A stretch of DNA of 64,000 nt from JAGVSR01 sp963786675 (GTDB taxonomy: Bacteria > Pseudomonadota > Alphaproteobacteria > Rhizobiales > Hyphomicrobiaceae): positions 434,001 through 498,000 of the forward strand of contig CAWAZY010000003.1 in NCBI GenBank assembly GCA_963786675.1, in the 5' to 3' direction. Position numbers and translations under genes: made by a program. Shown piece after piece: positions 20,686-28,977 of the stretch; position 1 is the first letter of the stretch, and every line of letters begins with the position of its first letter. The notes beneath the pieces were generated by a model. That model was not told where the DNA came from and ran no database searches. It saw only the letters and a list, made by a program, of their open reading frames with translations.

Positions 20686-21714
20686 GTGACCAGCAACGTT
20701 CTCCAGAAGAACTGGCAAGACCTGATCAAGCCGTCGAAGCTCGAGATTATCCCGGGCCGTGACCGCACCCGTGTCGCCACGGTGATCGCCGAGCCGCTTG
20801 AGCGCGGTTTCGGCATGACGCTCGGCAACGCGCTGCGCCGTGTCCTCCTGTCGTCGCTTCAGGGCGCGGCGGTGAAGACAGTGCAGATCGATGGCGTTCT
20901 GCACGAGTTCTCCTCGATCCCCGGCGTCCGCGAGGACGTGACCGACATCATCCTGAACATCAAGGAAATCGCGCTGCGCGTCCATTCGGACGGCGCCAAG
21001 CGCATGGTGCTCAAGAAGGAAGGCGCAGGCCCGGTCAAGGCAAGCGACATCGAGGTGTCCTCGGATGTTGAACTGCTCAACCCCGATCACGTGATCTGCC
21101 ATCTCGACCAGGGCGCATCCGTGCGCATGGAATTCACCGCCGACATGGGCAAGGGCTACGTCCCCGCCGAGCGCAACCGTCCCGACGATGCGCCCATCGG
21201 CCTGATCGCCGTCGACAGCATCTACACGCCGGTCAAGAAGGTGTCCTACAAGGTCGAGAACACCCGCGAAGGCCAGATCCTCGACTATGACAAGCTGACC
21301 ATGATGGTCGAAACCGACGGTTCGGTTCGCGCCGAGGATGCCGTGGCGCTTGCCGCCCGGATCCTGCAGGACCAGTTGGCGGTCTTCATCAACTTCGAAG
21401 AGCCCAAGAAGCCGCAGGAAGAAGCCCGCCATCCCGAGCTCGCCTTCAATGCGGCGCTGCTCAAGAAGGTGGACGAACTCGAACTGTCGGTGCGCTCGGC
21501 CAACTGCTTGAAGAACGACAACATCGTCTACATCGGCGATCTCATTCAGAAGACCGAAGCGGAGATGCTGCGGACGCCGAACTTCGGCCGCAAGTCGCTC
21601 AACGAGATCAAGGAAGTGCTGGCGTCCATGGGCCTGCATCTGGGCATGGAAGTGCCCAACTGGCCGCCGGACAATATCGAAGAGCTCGCCAAGCGCTTCG
21701 AGGACCAATATTAA
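20686..21714 (+). CDS. rpoA: RNA polymerase alpha subunit
   Basis: The alpha dimer (342 aa each) scaffolds RNA polymerase, and its C-terminal domain binds UP elements and activators. The start is GTG (TSNVLQKNWQDLIKPSKLEI). The N-terminal assembly domain includes PLERGFGMTLGNALRRVLLSS. The linker is followed by a C-terminal domain with ELELSVRSANCLKNDNIVYI and FGRKSLNEIKEVLASMGLHL. A 167-bp spacer separates it from rpsK. Confidence 0.98.
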   Translation: MTSNVLQKNWQDLIKPSKLEIIPGRDRTRVATVIAEPLERGFGMTLGNALRRVLLSSLQGAAVKTVQIDGVLHEFSSIPGVREDVTDIILNIKEIALRVHSDGAKRMVLKKEGAGPVKASDIEVSSDVELLNPDHVICHLDQGASVRMEFTADMGKGYVPAERNRPDDAPIGLIAVDSIYTPVKKVSYKVENTREGQILDYDKLTMMVETDGSVRAEDAVALAARILQDQLAVFINFEEPKKPQEEARHPELAFNAALLKKVDELELSVRSANCLKNDNIVYIGDLIQKTEAEMLRTPNFGRKSLNEIKEVLASMGLHLGMEVPNWPPDNIEELAKRFEDQY

Positions 21715-21832
21715 GAACGACTGCGCATGGCGGCCGGCTCCACGGAGTGGAGTCGCCATGCGCAACTAAAGAGCGAGGTGAGGCCGTAGAACCTCCCCGT
21801 AACAACCGGTAGAGAAAAAGAGAGACAACGAC

Positions 21833-22264
21833 ATGCGTCACGGAAGCTTAGGCCGGCGGTTCAACCGCGACAGCGCCCATCGCCAAGCCATGTTCTCCAA
21901 CATGGCCGCAGCCCTCATCAAGCACGAGCAGATCGTCACCACGCTGCCCAAGGCCAAGGACCTGAAGCGCGTGATCGACAAGTACATCACGCTCGCCAAG
22001 CGCGGTGATCTGAACTCGCGCCGTCTGGCCGCCGCGCGGCTGCGCGACGAGGACATGGTCAAGAAGCTGTTCGATGTCCTGGGTCCCCGCTACAAGACCC
22101 GCAACGGCGGCTACTCGCGCGTACTCAAGGCCGGGTTCCGTTATGGGGACAGCGCCCCGCGCGCCGTCATCGAACTCGTCGACCGCGACGAGACGGTGAA
22201 GGGGGCCGAGGACCGCGCCCGCCATGAGGCCGAGGTGAAGGCTCGCGAAGAGGCCGGTGTCTGA
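21833..22264 (+). CDS. rplQ: 50S ribosomal protein L17
   Basis: L17 (143 aa) is a 23S rRNA-binding protein near the tunnel exit. MRHGSLGRRFNRDSAHRQAM and GGYSRVLKAGFRYGDSAPRA are signatures. A short acidic/basic tail (AEVKAREEAGV) extends it slightly. It is the last gene of the ribosomal block, and a terminator follows 36 bp later. Confidence 0.98.
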   Translation: MRHGSLGRRFNRDSAHRQAMFSNMAAALIKHEQIVTTLPKAKDLKRVIDKYITLAKRGDLNSRRLAAARLRDEDMVKKLFDVLGPRYKTRNGGYSRVLKAGFRYGDSAPRAVIELVDRDETVKGAEDRARHEAEVKAREEAGV

Positions 22265-22299
22265 GCAGTCGCCAGACCGTCTCAGGTTGGAATTGCAGG

Positions 22300-22327
22300 C
22301 GCCCGCGGGTCACCCGGCGGGCGTTTT
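22300..22327 (+). terminator. Terminator of the alpha operon
   Basis: CGCCCGC (22300-22306) pairs with GCGGGCG (22317-22323) and is followed by TTTT. It lies 36 bp after rplQ. The remaining 196 bp before the degP start hold no gene that I can support. Confidence 0.75.
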
Positions 22328-22523
22328 GCGTTTGTGCTCCTCCACGCCGCGTGGCGGCAACTTGCGCTCGTGGAGCAACGGGGTCAGGTACTGGGGATAG
22401 GCGGCGCGCCGCATCTTTGTCTTGCCAAGTCGATCCCCTATATCGGACGCAGGAAAATCGTACGATGGCGATCTTCATCCGATGCACCGCCGTCAGACGA
22501 AATGGCCGACTATGAGGACACGC

Positions 22524-23973
22524 ATGACAGATCGCTTGGCGAAGGGACTTTTGGTGCTGGGCGCGCTGCTTGCGGCCATGTTCGCGGCGGAAATCGGTCT
22601 GTCCGTCTCGACGCAGGCCCAGAAGCCGAAGACCCAGACCCCGTGAAGCGCCCGCGTCCCGGGAGGTCGTCCAGTACTCCTACGCGCCGATTGTGCGCAA
22701 GGCGGCGCCCGCCGTCGTGAACGTCTATGTCAATCGCCGCGTGCAGGCGTTTTCGTCGCCGTTCGCCAACGATCCATTCTTTCGCCAGTTCTTTGGCGAA
22801 CGGTTCGGGCAGCCGTCGGAGCGCGTTCAGCGGTCGCTGGGCTCCGGCGTGATCGTGTCGTCCGACGGAACGGTGGTGACGAATAGCCATGTCATCAAGG
22901 GACGCGGCGAGTTGGAAATCCGCGTCGCGCTGGCCGACAAGCGCGAGTTCGATGCGCGCGTGCTGCTGCTCGATGAGAAGACCGACATCGCCATCCTGAA
23001 AATCGACAATGGCGAAACGCAATTTCCGACCATCAATTTCGAGGACAGCGACACGCTCGAAGTGGGCGATCTTGTTCTAGCCATCGGCAATCCCTTTGGC
23101 GTCGGCCAGACGGTGACCAGCGGCATCGTCTCGGCGCTCGCGCGGTCGGAGATCGGCAAGTCGGACAGTCAAGTCTTCATCCAGACGGATGCCGCGATCA
23201 ATCCGGGCAATTCCGGCGGAGCGCTGGTCGATATGTCGGGCCGGCTCGTCGGGATCAACACGATGATCTTTTCCCAGTCGGGCGGTTCGCAGGGCATCGG
23301 CTTCGCCATCCCGTCCAACCTCGTGAAGCTGTACGTGGAGAGCGCTGTCAGCGGACGGAAGGTGGAGCGTCCCTGGCTCGGCGCGCGTCTCGAGTCCGTC
23401 ACGCGCGAAATCGCTGAAGGACTCGGCATCGACAGAATTTCCGGTGCGGTCGTGGCGCGCGTTTCCAACAAGGGGCCGGGGGCAGCCGCAGGCTTGCAGG
23501 CCGGCGATATCATTACCCGCGTCGACGGCTTCGAAGTCGCCGATCCGCGCGCCGTCTATTACCGGTTGACGACCCGTGGCGTCGGCAACGTCGCGCGCAT
23601 CGATGTGATGCGCAACCAGCAGCCGGTCACGATCGATGTGAAGCTCGTGGCCCCGCCCCAGCCCACACGCGACGACGTGCGCAACCTCGTCGGGCGCCAT
23701 CCGCTGGATGGGGCGCGGGTGTCCAATATCCTGCCGGGTCTGGCCGACGAGATGGGCATCGACGAAGGCGACGGCGTGGCGGTCGTCTCACTGCGGCAGG
23801 GCGCGTTGTCTCAGCGACTAGGCTTGCGTCCCGGTGACGTCATCGTGGAAATCAACGGCGCGCCAGTGACCAACCTGGGGGATCTGGAGGCCATGCTCGC
23901 CAGCCGCCCGCCGGCCTGGGTTATCGGCCTCCGGCGCAACGACCAGACGCTGTACATCAAGGTGCCCGGCTGA
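22524..23973 (+). CDS. degP: Periplasmic DegP/HtrA-type serine protease (one-base frameshift)
   Basis: A trypsin-like quality-control protease of the periplasm. Catalytic His is in TNSHVI, Asp in DEKTDIAIL and Ser in NPGNSGGAL; two PDZ domains follow (around GLQAGDIITRVDG and LRPGDVIVEINGAP). The signal peptide MTDRLAKGLLVLGALLAAMF is encoded at 22524 in another frame and meets TGA at 22644-22646. Dropping one base there (CCGTGAAGCG to CCGGAAGCG) joins it to EAPASREVVQYSYAPIVRKA and gives 482 aa, the expected length. Without this, the protease body would lack an export signal. A single-base sequence error is the simplest reading. Confidence 0.92.
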
Positions 23974-24018
23974 CCGGCGCGGCTATCGCCGCTTCGCGCC
24001 AAGCCCTATAACCCTTCC

Positions 24019-25329
24019 ATGTCCAACCTATTTGAAGCGGCAGGTCTGGAGAAAAGCGCGCCGCGGCCGCTGGCCGACCGGCTGCGTCCGCGCACACTCG
24101 CGGAGGTGACGGGTCAGGATCATGTCGTCGGCCCTGATGGCAAGCTGACGCGCCTGTTGCACGCCGGCCGGCTGCCCAGTCTCATCCTGTGGGGTCCGCC
24201 GGGCTGCGGCAAGACGACGATCGCACGCCTGCTGGCCGGAGAAACGAACCTCGCCTTCGAACAGTTGTCGGCGATTTTTTCGGGTGTGCAGGACCTGCGC
24301 AAGGCGTTCGACAAGGCGCGCATCAATCGCGAGCAGGGGCGCGGCACGCTTCTGTTCATCGACGAGATCCATCGCTTCAACCGCTCCCAGCAGGACAGCT
24401 TCCTGCCGCACATGGAAGACGGCACCATCACGCTGGTCGGGGCGACGACGGAAAACCCGTCGTTCGAACTGAACGCGGCCTTACTCTCGCGCGCGATCGT
24501 TCTCACGCTGAACCGCCTGGATGACGACGCGCTCGAGAGCCTTGTCGTGCGCGCGGAAGCCGAGACCGCGCGTGCGCTGCCGCTGGATGCGGATGCGCGC
24601 GCGGCGCTCTTGCAGATGGCGGACGGCGACGGTCGCGCGATCCTCAATCTGGCCGAGGATGTGCTGGCTTCGGTACCGGAGGGCGCGCAGGCCGTCGGGC
24701 GGGAAGGTCTCGTGCGCTTGGTACAGCGCCGCGCGCCCCTCTACGACAAGGGCCGGGACGGGCACTACAATCTGGTCTCGGCTCTGCACAAGGCGGTGCG
24801 CGGTTCAGATCCGGACGCGGCGCTCTACTGGTTCGCGCGGATGCTCGAGGGCGGGGAAGACCGGCTCTTTCTGGCGCGCCGGCTCGTGCGCATGGCGGTT
24901 GAGGATATCGGATTGGCTGATCCACAGGCGCTCGTCGTGGCCAACGCCGCCAAGGACGCCTACGATTTTCTCGGGTCTCCCGAGGGGGAACTGGCGTTGT
25001 CCCAGGCCGTGCTCTATCTGGCGACCGCGCCCAAATCGAACGCCAATTACGTGGCCTACAAGGCAGCGGTCCGCGCGGCGCGCGAACATGGCTCGCTGGC
25101 GCCGCCCAAGATCATCCTCAACGCGCCCACAAAGTTCATGGAGGATGAAGGCTTCGGCGACGGCTACCAGTACGATCACGATGCTCCGGACGGGTTTTCG
25201 GGCCAGAATTACTTCCCCGACGAGATCCGGCGCCGCCCCCAGTTCTACGATCCGCCCGAACGCGGGTTTGAGCGCGAAATCCGCAAACGCCTGGAATACT
25301 GGGCGGGTCTGCGCAAAAAGCGCGGCTAG
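24019..25329 (+). CDS. rarA: Replication-associated recombination protein A (RarA/MgsA)
   Basis: RarA (436 aa) is an AAA+ clamp-loader-like ATPase acting at stalled replication forks. Walker A is LWGPPGCGKTTIARLLAG, Walker B is LLFIDEIHRFNRSQQD, and sensor 1 is VGATTENPSFELNAALLSR. The C-terminal tetramerisation domain includes SDPDAALYWFARMLEGGED and YDHDAPDGFSGQNYFPDE. It begins 45 bp after the protease gene, so the two may be co-transcribed. Confidence 0.96.
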   Translation: MSNLFEAAGLEKSAPRPLADRLRPRTLAEVTGQDHVVGPDGKLTRLLHAGRLPSLILWGPPGCGKTTIARLLAGETNLAFEQLSAIFSGVQDLRKAFDKARINREQGRGTLLFIDEIHRFNRSQQDSFLPHMEDGTITLVGATTENPSFELNAALLSRAIVLTLNRLDDDALESLVVRAEAETARALPLDADARAALLQMADGDGRAILNLAEDVLASVPEGAQAVGREGLVRLVQRRAPLYDKGRDGHYNLVSALHKAVRGSDPDAALYWFARMLEGGEDRLFLARRLVRMAVEDIGLADPQALVVANAAKDAYDFLGSPEGELALSQAVLYLATAPKSNANYVAYKAAVRAAREHGSLAPPKIILNAPTKFMEDEGFGDGYQYDHDAPDGFSGQNYFPDEIRRRPQFYDPPERGFEREIRKRLEYWAGLRKKRG

Positions 25330-25459
25330 GACAGGCGCCCGCGGTGCCTCTGGCAGGCCAACCGGTGACCTGCTGGTCAAAAAGCTGGGGCTTGGCTTAT
25401 AGTCCGCGGCGCGGGGTCCCCCGCCCGGGATGGCACGGCCCGCAGGAGTTCTCAGCGTC

Positions 25460-26005
25460 ATGATCGAGTTCAAGGATCTGTGGTTTGGGCACCCGATCAA
25501 CAGGAGTGTGTCGACACCCTGTCTGGCGCCGCTCGAACTGACGAACCTGGAAGGCCGGCGGATTGAGCGTGGCTTGCCCGTCTTTGCCAATCAGTGCGCT
25601 ATCCGCATGGGGGTCGCCTTGCGGCGGGCAGGCGTGCAGCCCTCGCAAATCTCCGGCTGTTCGGATTGCGCGGTGCATCCGCGCGACGAAATGCACTTCA
25701 TCAATGCCAGCCAGCTCGCCAACGCGATTGCCAGGTCCAGCATTGCGGGCATCGGTCCGGTGGAAAAATTCAAGGGCGGCGATGCGGCCGAGTTCTACCT
25801 GAAGATCTTCGGGCGCACCGGCATCATCTACATTCAAGACTATTGGCGCCGCTCCACCGACCAGGGGCGGCCGACGGGCGATCACATCGATGTCTGGAAC
25901 GGTTATCGCTCGTCGGCCAAGTGGCTGATGGAGTGGTTTTCATGGGCCGGCTACTACTCGAATTACGCCCAGGCCGGAGAGATCTGGTTCTGGGAAGTCA
26001 AATAG
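25460..26005 (+). CDS. Tae4-like peptidoglycan amidase (type VI effector family)
   Basis: This 181-aa protein resembles Tae4 amidases, which cut the gamma-D-glutamyl-meso-DAP bond of peptidoglycan when injected into the periplasm of rivals. Visible are the start FKDLWFGHPIN, the nucleophile motif NQCAIRMGVALRRAG (Cys46) and the His motif GDHIDVWNGYR (His142, Asp144). The segment GRTGIIYIQDYWRR matches the strand preceding it. There is no signal peptide, as usual for Tae4. The start at ATG 25460 follows GGAG; an upstream in-frame ATG at 25430 is less likely. No type VI structural gene, VgrG or PAAR protein is in the window. The following small membrane gene is the only candidate partner. Family assignment is from remembered motifs, not a search. 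Confidence 0.75.
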   Translation: MIEFKDLWFGHPINRSVSTPCLAPLELTNLEGRRIERGLPVFANQCAIRMGVALRRAGVQPSQISGCSDCAVHPRDEMHFINASQLANAIARSSIAGIGPVEKFKGGDAAEFYLKIFGRTGIIYIQDYWRRSTDQGRPTGDHIDVWNGYRSSAKWLMEWFSWAGYYSNYAQAGEIWFWEVK

Positions 26006-26059
26006 GCGGGTCGCCGCGCGGGGCCTGACGGATCGGCTGGGACAAGCGGGAGGGACTTC

Positions 26060-26296
26060 ATGCGGTATGTCATAGCCATGATTTTCGCGGCGGCCTTTGC
26101 GGCGGCATGCACCGTCTTTGTGGCCAACCCGGTGGCCGGGTGGGTGGTGGACAGCTTCAAGTACGACAATCCCGATCAGGTTGGCGATCTCCACGCCGCG
26201 GTCTTCATGGGCGTTAATCTTATCGGCATGCTGATTGGTTGGACGGTGGGCTGGGCGCTGGGCCGGTCGTTCTCTGCGGCACCAGATCTCGACTGA
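26060..26296 (+). CDS. Small two-helix membrane protein
   Basis: A 78-aa protein with hydrophobic segments at about residues 3-27 and 47-67, joined by a polar loop (DSFKYDNPDQVGDLHA). The first segment contains a Cys (AAACTVF), but its context is not a clear lipobox. It has a GGGAGGG ribosome-binding site and lies 54 bp after the Tae4-like gene, so it could be co-expressed with it. It does not resemble the soluble periplasmic Tai4 immunity proteins. I do not recognise the family; an immunity role is only a guess from position. Confidence 0.65.
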   Translation: MRYVIAMIFAAAFAAACTVFVANPVAGWVVDSFKYDNPDQVGDLHAAVFMGVNLIGMLIGWTVGWALGRSFSAAPDLD

Positions 26297-26358
26297 TCCT
26301 TTGCCTTGTCCGCACCGGGCGGGCTATATGAGCGCCAAACCACCGTCACGAGGGCGCG

Positions 26359-26751
26359 ATGAGGCTGCTATTACTAGTCTCGGCCGGCGGCGCCATCGGC
26401 GCGGGCCTGAGATTTCTCGTCAATCAGGCATTTGCCGGTCCGGCCGCTTTGCGCGGCGCGGCGTTCTTTCCTTGGGCCACGCTGACCGTGAATGTCGTCG
26501 GATCTTTTCTCATGGGTCTGGCTGTCGTGGTCATCGCTGAGCGATATGCGGCAGATCCCGGGCTGCGCGCTTTTCTGATGACCGGCATCCTGGGTGGGTT
26601 CACCACCTTTTCCGCCTTTTCGCTCGATGCTGTTGAGCTCTCCATCGACCGCTCGCTTGCCGTCGCGGCGCTCTATGTCGGCCTGTCGGTCGCGGGCGCC
26701 ATCGGCGGGCTTTTGGCCGGGCTGTACCTGGCGCGGGGAACACTGACATGA
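26359..26751 (+). CDS. crcB: Fluoride channel CrcB/Fluc
   Basis: A 130-aa, four-helix channel that dimerises to export fluoride. The signatures are GGAIGAGLRFLVNQ near the N-terminus, TLTVNVVGSFLMGL in helix 2, and GILGGFTTFSAFSLDAVEL, which contains the Phe-box and Na-binding break. No fluoride riboswitch is apparent upstream. The stop overlaps the next ATG by 4 bp, coupling it to the pseudouridine synthase gene, a common alphaproteobacterial pair. Confidence 0.95.
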   Translation: MRLLLLVSAGGAIGAGLRFLVNQAFAGPAALRGAAFFPWATLTVNVVGSFLMGLAVVVIAERYAADPGLRAFLMTGILGGFTTFSAFSLDAVELSIDRSLAVAALYVGLSVAGAIGGLLAGLYLARGTLT

Positions 26752-27752
26752 ACCCCAAGATCGAGACGATGACCGTTGCCGCCGCCGAGAACGAGATGCG
26801 GCTCGACCGCTGGTTCCGCGTGCACTTCCCCGAGGTCGGCTACACCTACCTGCAGAAGCTTTTGCGATCCGGACAGGTGCGGATCGACAGCAAGCGTGCG
26901 CAGGCCAACGACCGGCTGAGCGAGGGACAAGAGATCCGCGTTCCGGCGGTCGTGCGCCAGCCGAAGGTCACCGCGCCAGGGCTCAAGGCGCCGCCAGGCG
27001 TCTCCAAGGGTGACCGCGATCTCATCGAAAAGATGATCCTTTTCGAGGACGACGATGTGCTGGTGCTGAACAAGCCCGCCGGCATCGCCGTGCAGGGCGG
27101 GACGGGAACCCGCCGCCATATCGACGGCATCCTGGCCGGCATGGCGGATCGTTTTGGCGGCGAGCGGCCGCGTCTGGTGCATCGCCTCGACCGCGATACC
27201 TCAGGCGTGCTTCTGGTGGCCAAGACGCGCAACGCCGCGGCAAAGCTCGGACGGACATTTCAGACGCGCAGTGCGGCCAAAACCTACTGGGCGCTCGTGA
27301 AGGGTGTTCCGCATCCGACGCAGGGCAAGGTGGAAGCGGCCCTGGTCAAGGCCGCGGGGCCGGAGGGCGACCGTGTGCGCAAGGCCGAACCCGGCGAGCA
27401 GAAAGAAGCCATGCACGCCACCACGCATTATTCGGTGATCGATCGCGTCGGGCGCAAGGCCGCCTGGGTCTCGCTAAAGCCCGTCACAGGCCGTCAGCAT
27501 CAGCTGCGCGCGCATATGTCGATCATCGGGCATCCCATCGTCGGCGACAACAAGTACGAAGGCGGGCTTGACCTGCCGGCTGAGAACATGGAAGCCAAAC
27601 TCCACCTGCATGCGCGCAGGCTGATCATTCCGCATCCGGTGACCAAGGCGAAAATCGACGTCACGGCGCCACTTCCTCCCCATATGATGCGGACTTGGGA
27701 CCTGTTGGGGCTCGATGCTGGCAGGTATGCTGATCCGAACGATGATTTTTAA
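26748..27752 (+). CDS. rluC: RluC/RluD-family 23S rRNA pseudouridine synthase
   Basis: A 334-aa rRNA-modifying enzyme. An N-terminal S4 domain (ENEMRLDRWFRVHFPEVGYT, then SGQVRIDSKRAQAN) is followed by the synthase domain. The catalytic Asp is in VHRLDRDTSGVLLVAKT; KPAGIAVQGG and PVTGRQHQLRAHM are also family motifs. The protein matches the RluC type, which modifies 23S positions 955/2504/2580 in Escherichia coli; the exact target here is inferred. It overlaps crcB by ATGA. Confidence 0.92.
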   Translation: MNPKIETMTVAAAENEMRLDRWFRVHFPEVGYTYLQKLLRSGQVRIDSKRAQANDRLSEGQEIRVPAVVRQPKVTAPGLKAPPGVSKGDRDLIEKMILFEDDDVLVLNKPAGIAVQGGTGTRRHIDGILAGMADRFGGERPRLVHRLDRDTSGVLLVAKTRNAAAKLGRTFQTRSAAKTYWALVKGVPHPTQGKVEAALVKAAGPEGDRVRKAEPGEQKEAMHATTHYSVIDRVGRKAAWVSLKPVTGRQHQLRAHMSIIGHPIVGDNKYEGGLDLPAENMEAKLHLHARRLIIPHPVTKAKIDVTAPLPPHMMRTWDLLGLDAGRYADPNDDF

Positions 27753-27779
27753 GCGGGGCCGCGAGAGGAGCTGAAGTCT

Positions 27780-28049
27780 ATGGCGGGTTTGATCGAAATT
27801 CTCGTGACCTGGCTGCCGATCCTGCTGTTGATCGGCGTCTTCGCGCTGTTCGCGGCGCGCAGCCAGAAGATGTACACAGGCCGCAGCGGCAAAACGCATG
27901 GCGAGATGCTGGAAGATTATGTCCAGGAGATGCGCCGGCAGAATGACTTGCTTGAGAAGATCGTCCAGGATCAAGAGGCCCGTTTGCAGCGCCTTGAAAC
28001 GACGCGGCGGTCCTCGTCTGGCGGGAGCGGCGGAGGCGGTTCGCGCTGA
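27780..28049 (+). CDS. Single-pass membrane protein with coiled-coil tail
   Basis: An 89-aa unknown. Residues 5-26 form one hydrophobic helix (IEILVTWLPILLLIGVFALF), then a basic linker, a predicted coiled coil around EDYVQEMRRQNDLLEKIVQD, and a Ser/Gly-rich end. Its stop overlaps the ATG of the next small membrane gene, so the two are probably made together. Both lie between rluC and the HAD gene, an interval usually short in related genomes as far as I recall. No function can be assigned. Confidence 0.75.
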   Translation: MAGLIEILVTWLPILLLIGVFALFAARSQKMYTGRSGKTHGEMLEDYVQEMRRQNDLLEKIVQDQEARLQRLETTRRSSSGGSGGGGSR

Positions 28050-28303
28050 TGGGGCTGTTTGGCACCGATCTGACGCACATACTCCTCTACACCGTCTTCC
28101 TCGGCGGCGTGGTGGGGATAGCGCTGTACATCCTTACCAATATGGGCCGGCAGCTTCGGGGGACCTTCGGGCGGCCCTATACCGATGTCGTTGAAGATAT
28201 GTTCGCCGAAGGACAGCGCCGCGCTGAATTGATGGCACGGGTCGCGGAGTTGCGTGAGGCGCGCTTGGCCCGCCTGGAACGGCGTCTGGAGGGCGGCCAT
28301 TGA
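28049..28303 (+). CDS. Second small membrane/coiled-coil protein
   Basis: An 84-aa unknown with one hydrophobic helix at about residues 8-30 (HILLYTVFLGGVVGIALYIL) and a charged, probably helical C-terminal half (EGQRRAELMARVAELREARL). It overlaps its upstream partner by one base of the stop codon and the downstream HAD gene by 4 bp. The matching architecture of the two proteins suggests a hetero-oligomer or paralogous pair, but their sequences are not clearly alike. Confidence 0.72.
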   Translation: MGLFGTDLTHILLYTVFLGGVVGIALYILTNMGRQLRGTFGRPYTDVVEDMFAEGQRRAELMARVAELREARLARLERRLEGGH

Positions 28304-28977
28304 AGCTGGTCGTGTTCGATTGCGACGGCACGCTGGTCGACAGCCAGCACATGATCGCCGCCGCCATGGAAGCTGCGTTCGCCGGGCATGATCTGCCGCC
28401 GCCGCATCGCAGCGAAATTCTCGCCGTGGTCGGTCTTTCGCTCACGCAGGCCGTTGGCCGGCTGGTGCCGGACGCAGCCCCCGCCGAAATCGAGGCGCTG
28501 GCGGACAGCTACAAGTCGGCCTTTGGCGTATTGCGGCGCCAGGAGGCGCACAAGGAACCCCTTTATCCGGGCGTGCGCGAAGCGCTTAAGCATCTGCACG
28601 CCCGCCACGACGTTGTCCTTGGAGTCGCCACAGGCAAATCGCGCCGTGGCCTCGCCGCCGTGCTGGAGCGTGAAGGTCTCGGGAGCCATTTCGTGACCTT
28701 GCAAACGGCCGATACCCACCCATCCAAGCCGCACCCGGCCATGCTGCAGGCCGCGATGGCCGAAGCAGGTGCCGAAGCGCATCGCACGGTGATGGTCGGC
28801 GACACGACCTACGACATCGACATGGCCCGCATGGCGGGTGCGCACGCTGTCGGCGTTGCCTGGGGCTATCATACACCCGCTGAACTTCACCGCGCCGGCG
28901 CACACCGGGTGTTGGATGACAGCCTGCAACTCGCCGCGGCGCTGGACGACGTGCTTCACGGGCTGGATGCCAGATGA
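28300..28977 (+). CDS. HAD-superfamily phosphatase (phosphoglycolate phosphatase-like)
   Basis: A 225-aa HAD-IA hydrolase. Motif I is VVFDCDGTLVDSQ (nucleophile Asp8, acid/base Asp10), motif II is the Thr in VLGVATGKSRRG, and motif III/IV is KPHPAMLQAAM followed by VGDTTYDIDMARMAGAH. The start is TTG at 28300, overlapping the preceding TGA; no ATG gives motif I intact. The substrate cannot be told from sequence. Its stop overlaps the ATP12 gene by 4 bp, a linkage conserved in alphaproteobacteria. Confidence 0.9.
   Translation: MKLVVFDCDGTLVDSQHMIAAAMEAAFAGHDLPPPHRSEILAVVGLSLTQAVGRLVPDAAPAEIEALADSYKSAFGVLRRQEAHKEPLYPGVREALKHLHARHDVVLGVATGKSRRGLAAVLEREGLGSHFVTLQTADTHPSKPHPAMLQAAMAEAGAEAHRTVMVGDTTYDIDMARMAGAHAVGVAWGYHTPAELHRAGAHRVLDDSLQLAAALDDVLHGLDAR

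Noticed and set aside
22640..22650. Selenocysteine or readthrough at the TGA in degP
   Set aside because: The downstream reading frame differs from the one containing the TGA, so readthrough would not reach the protease.
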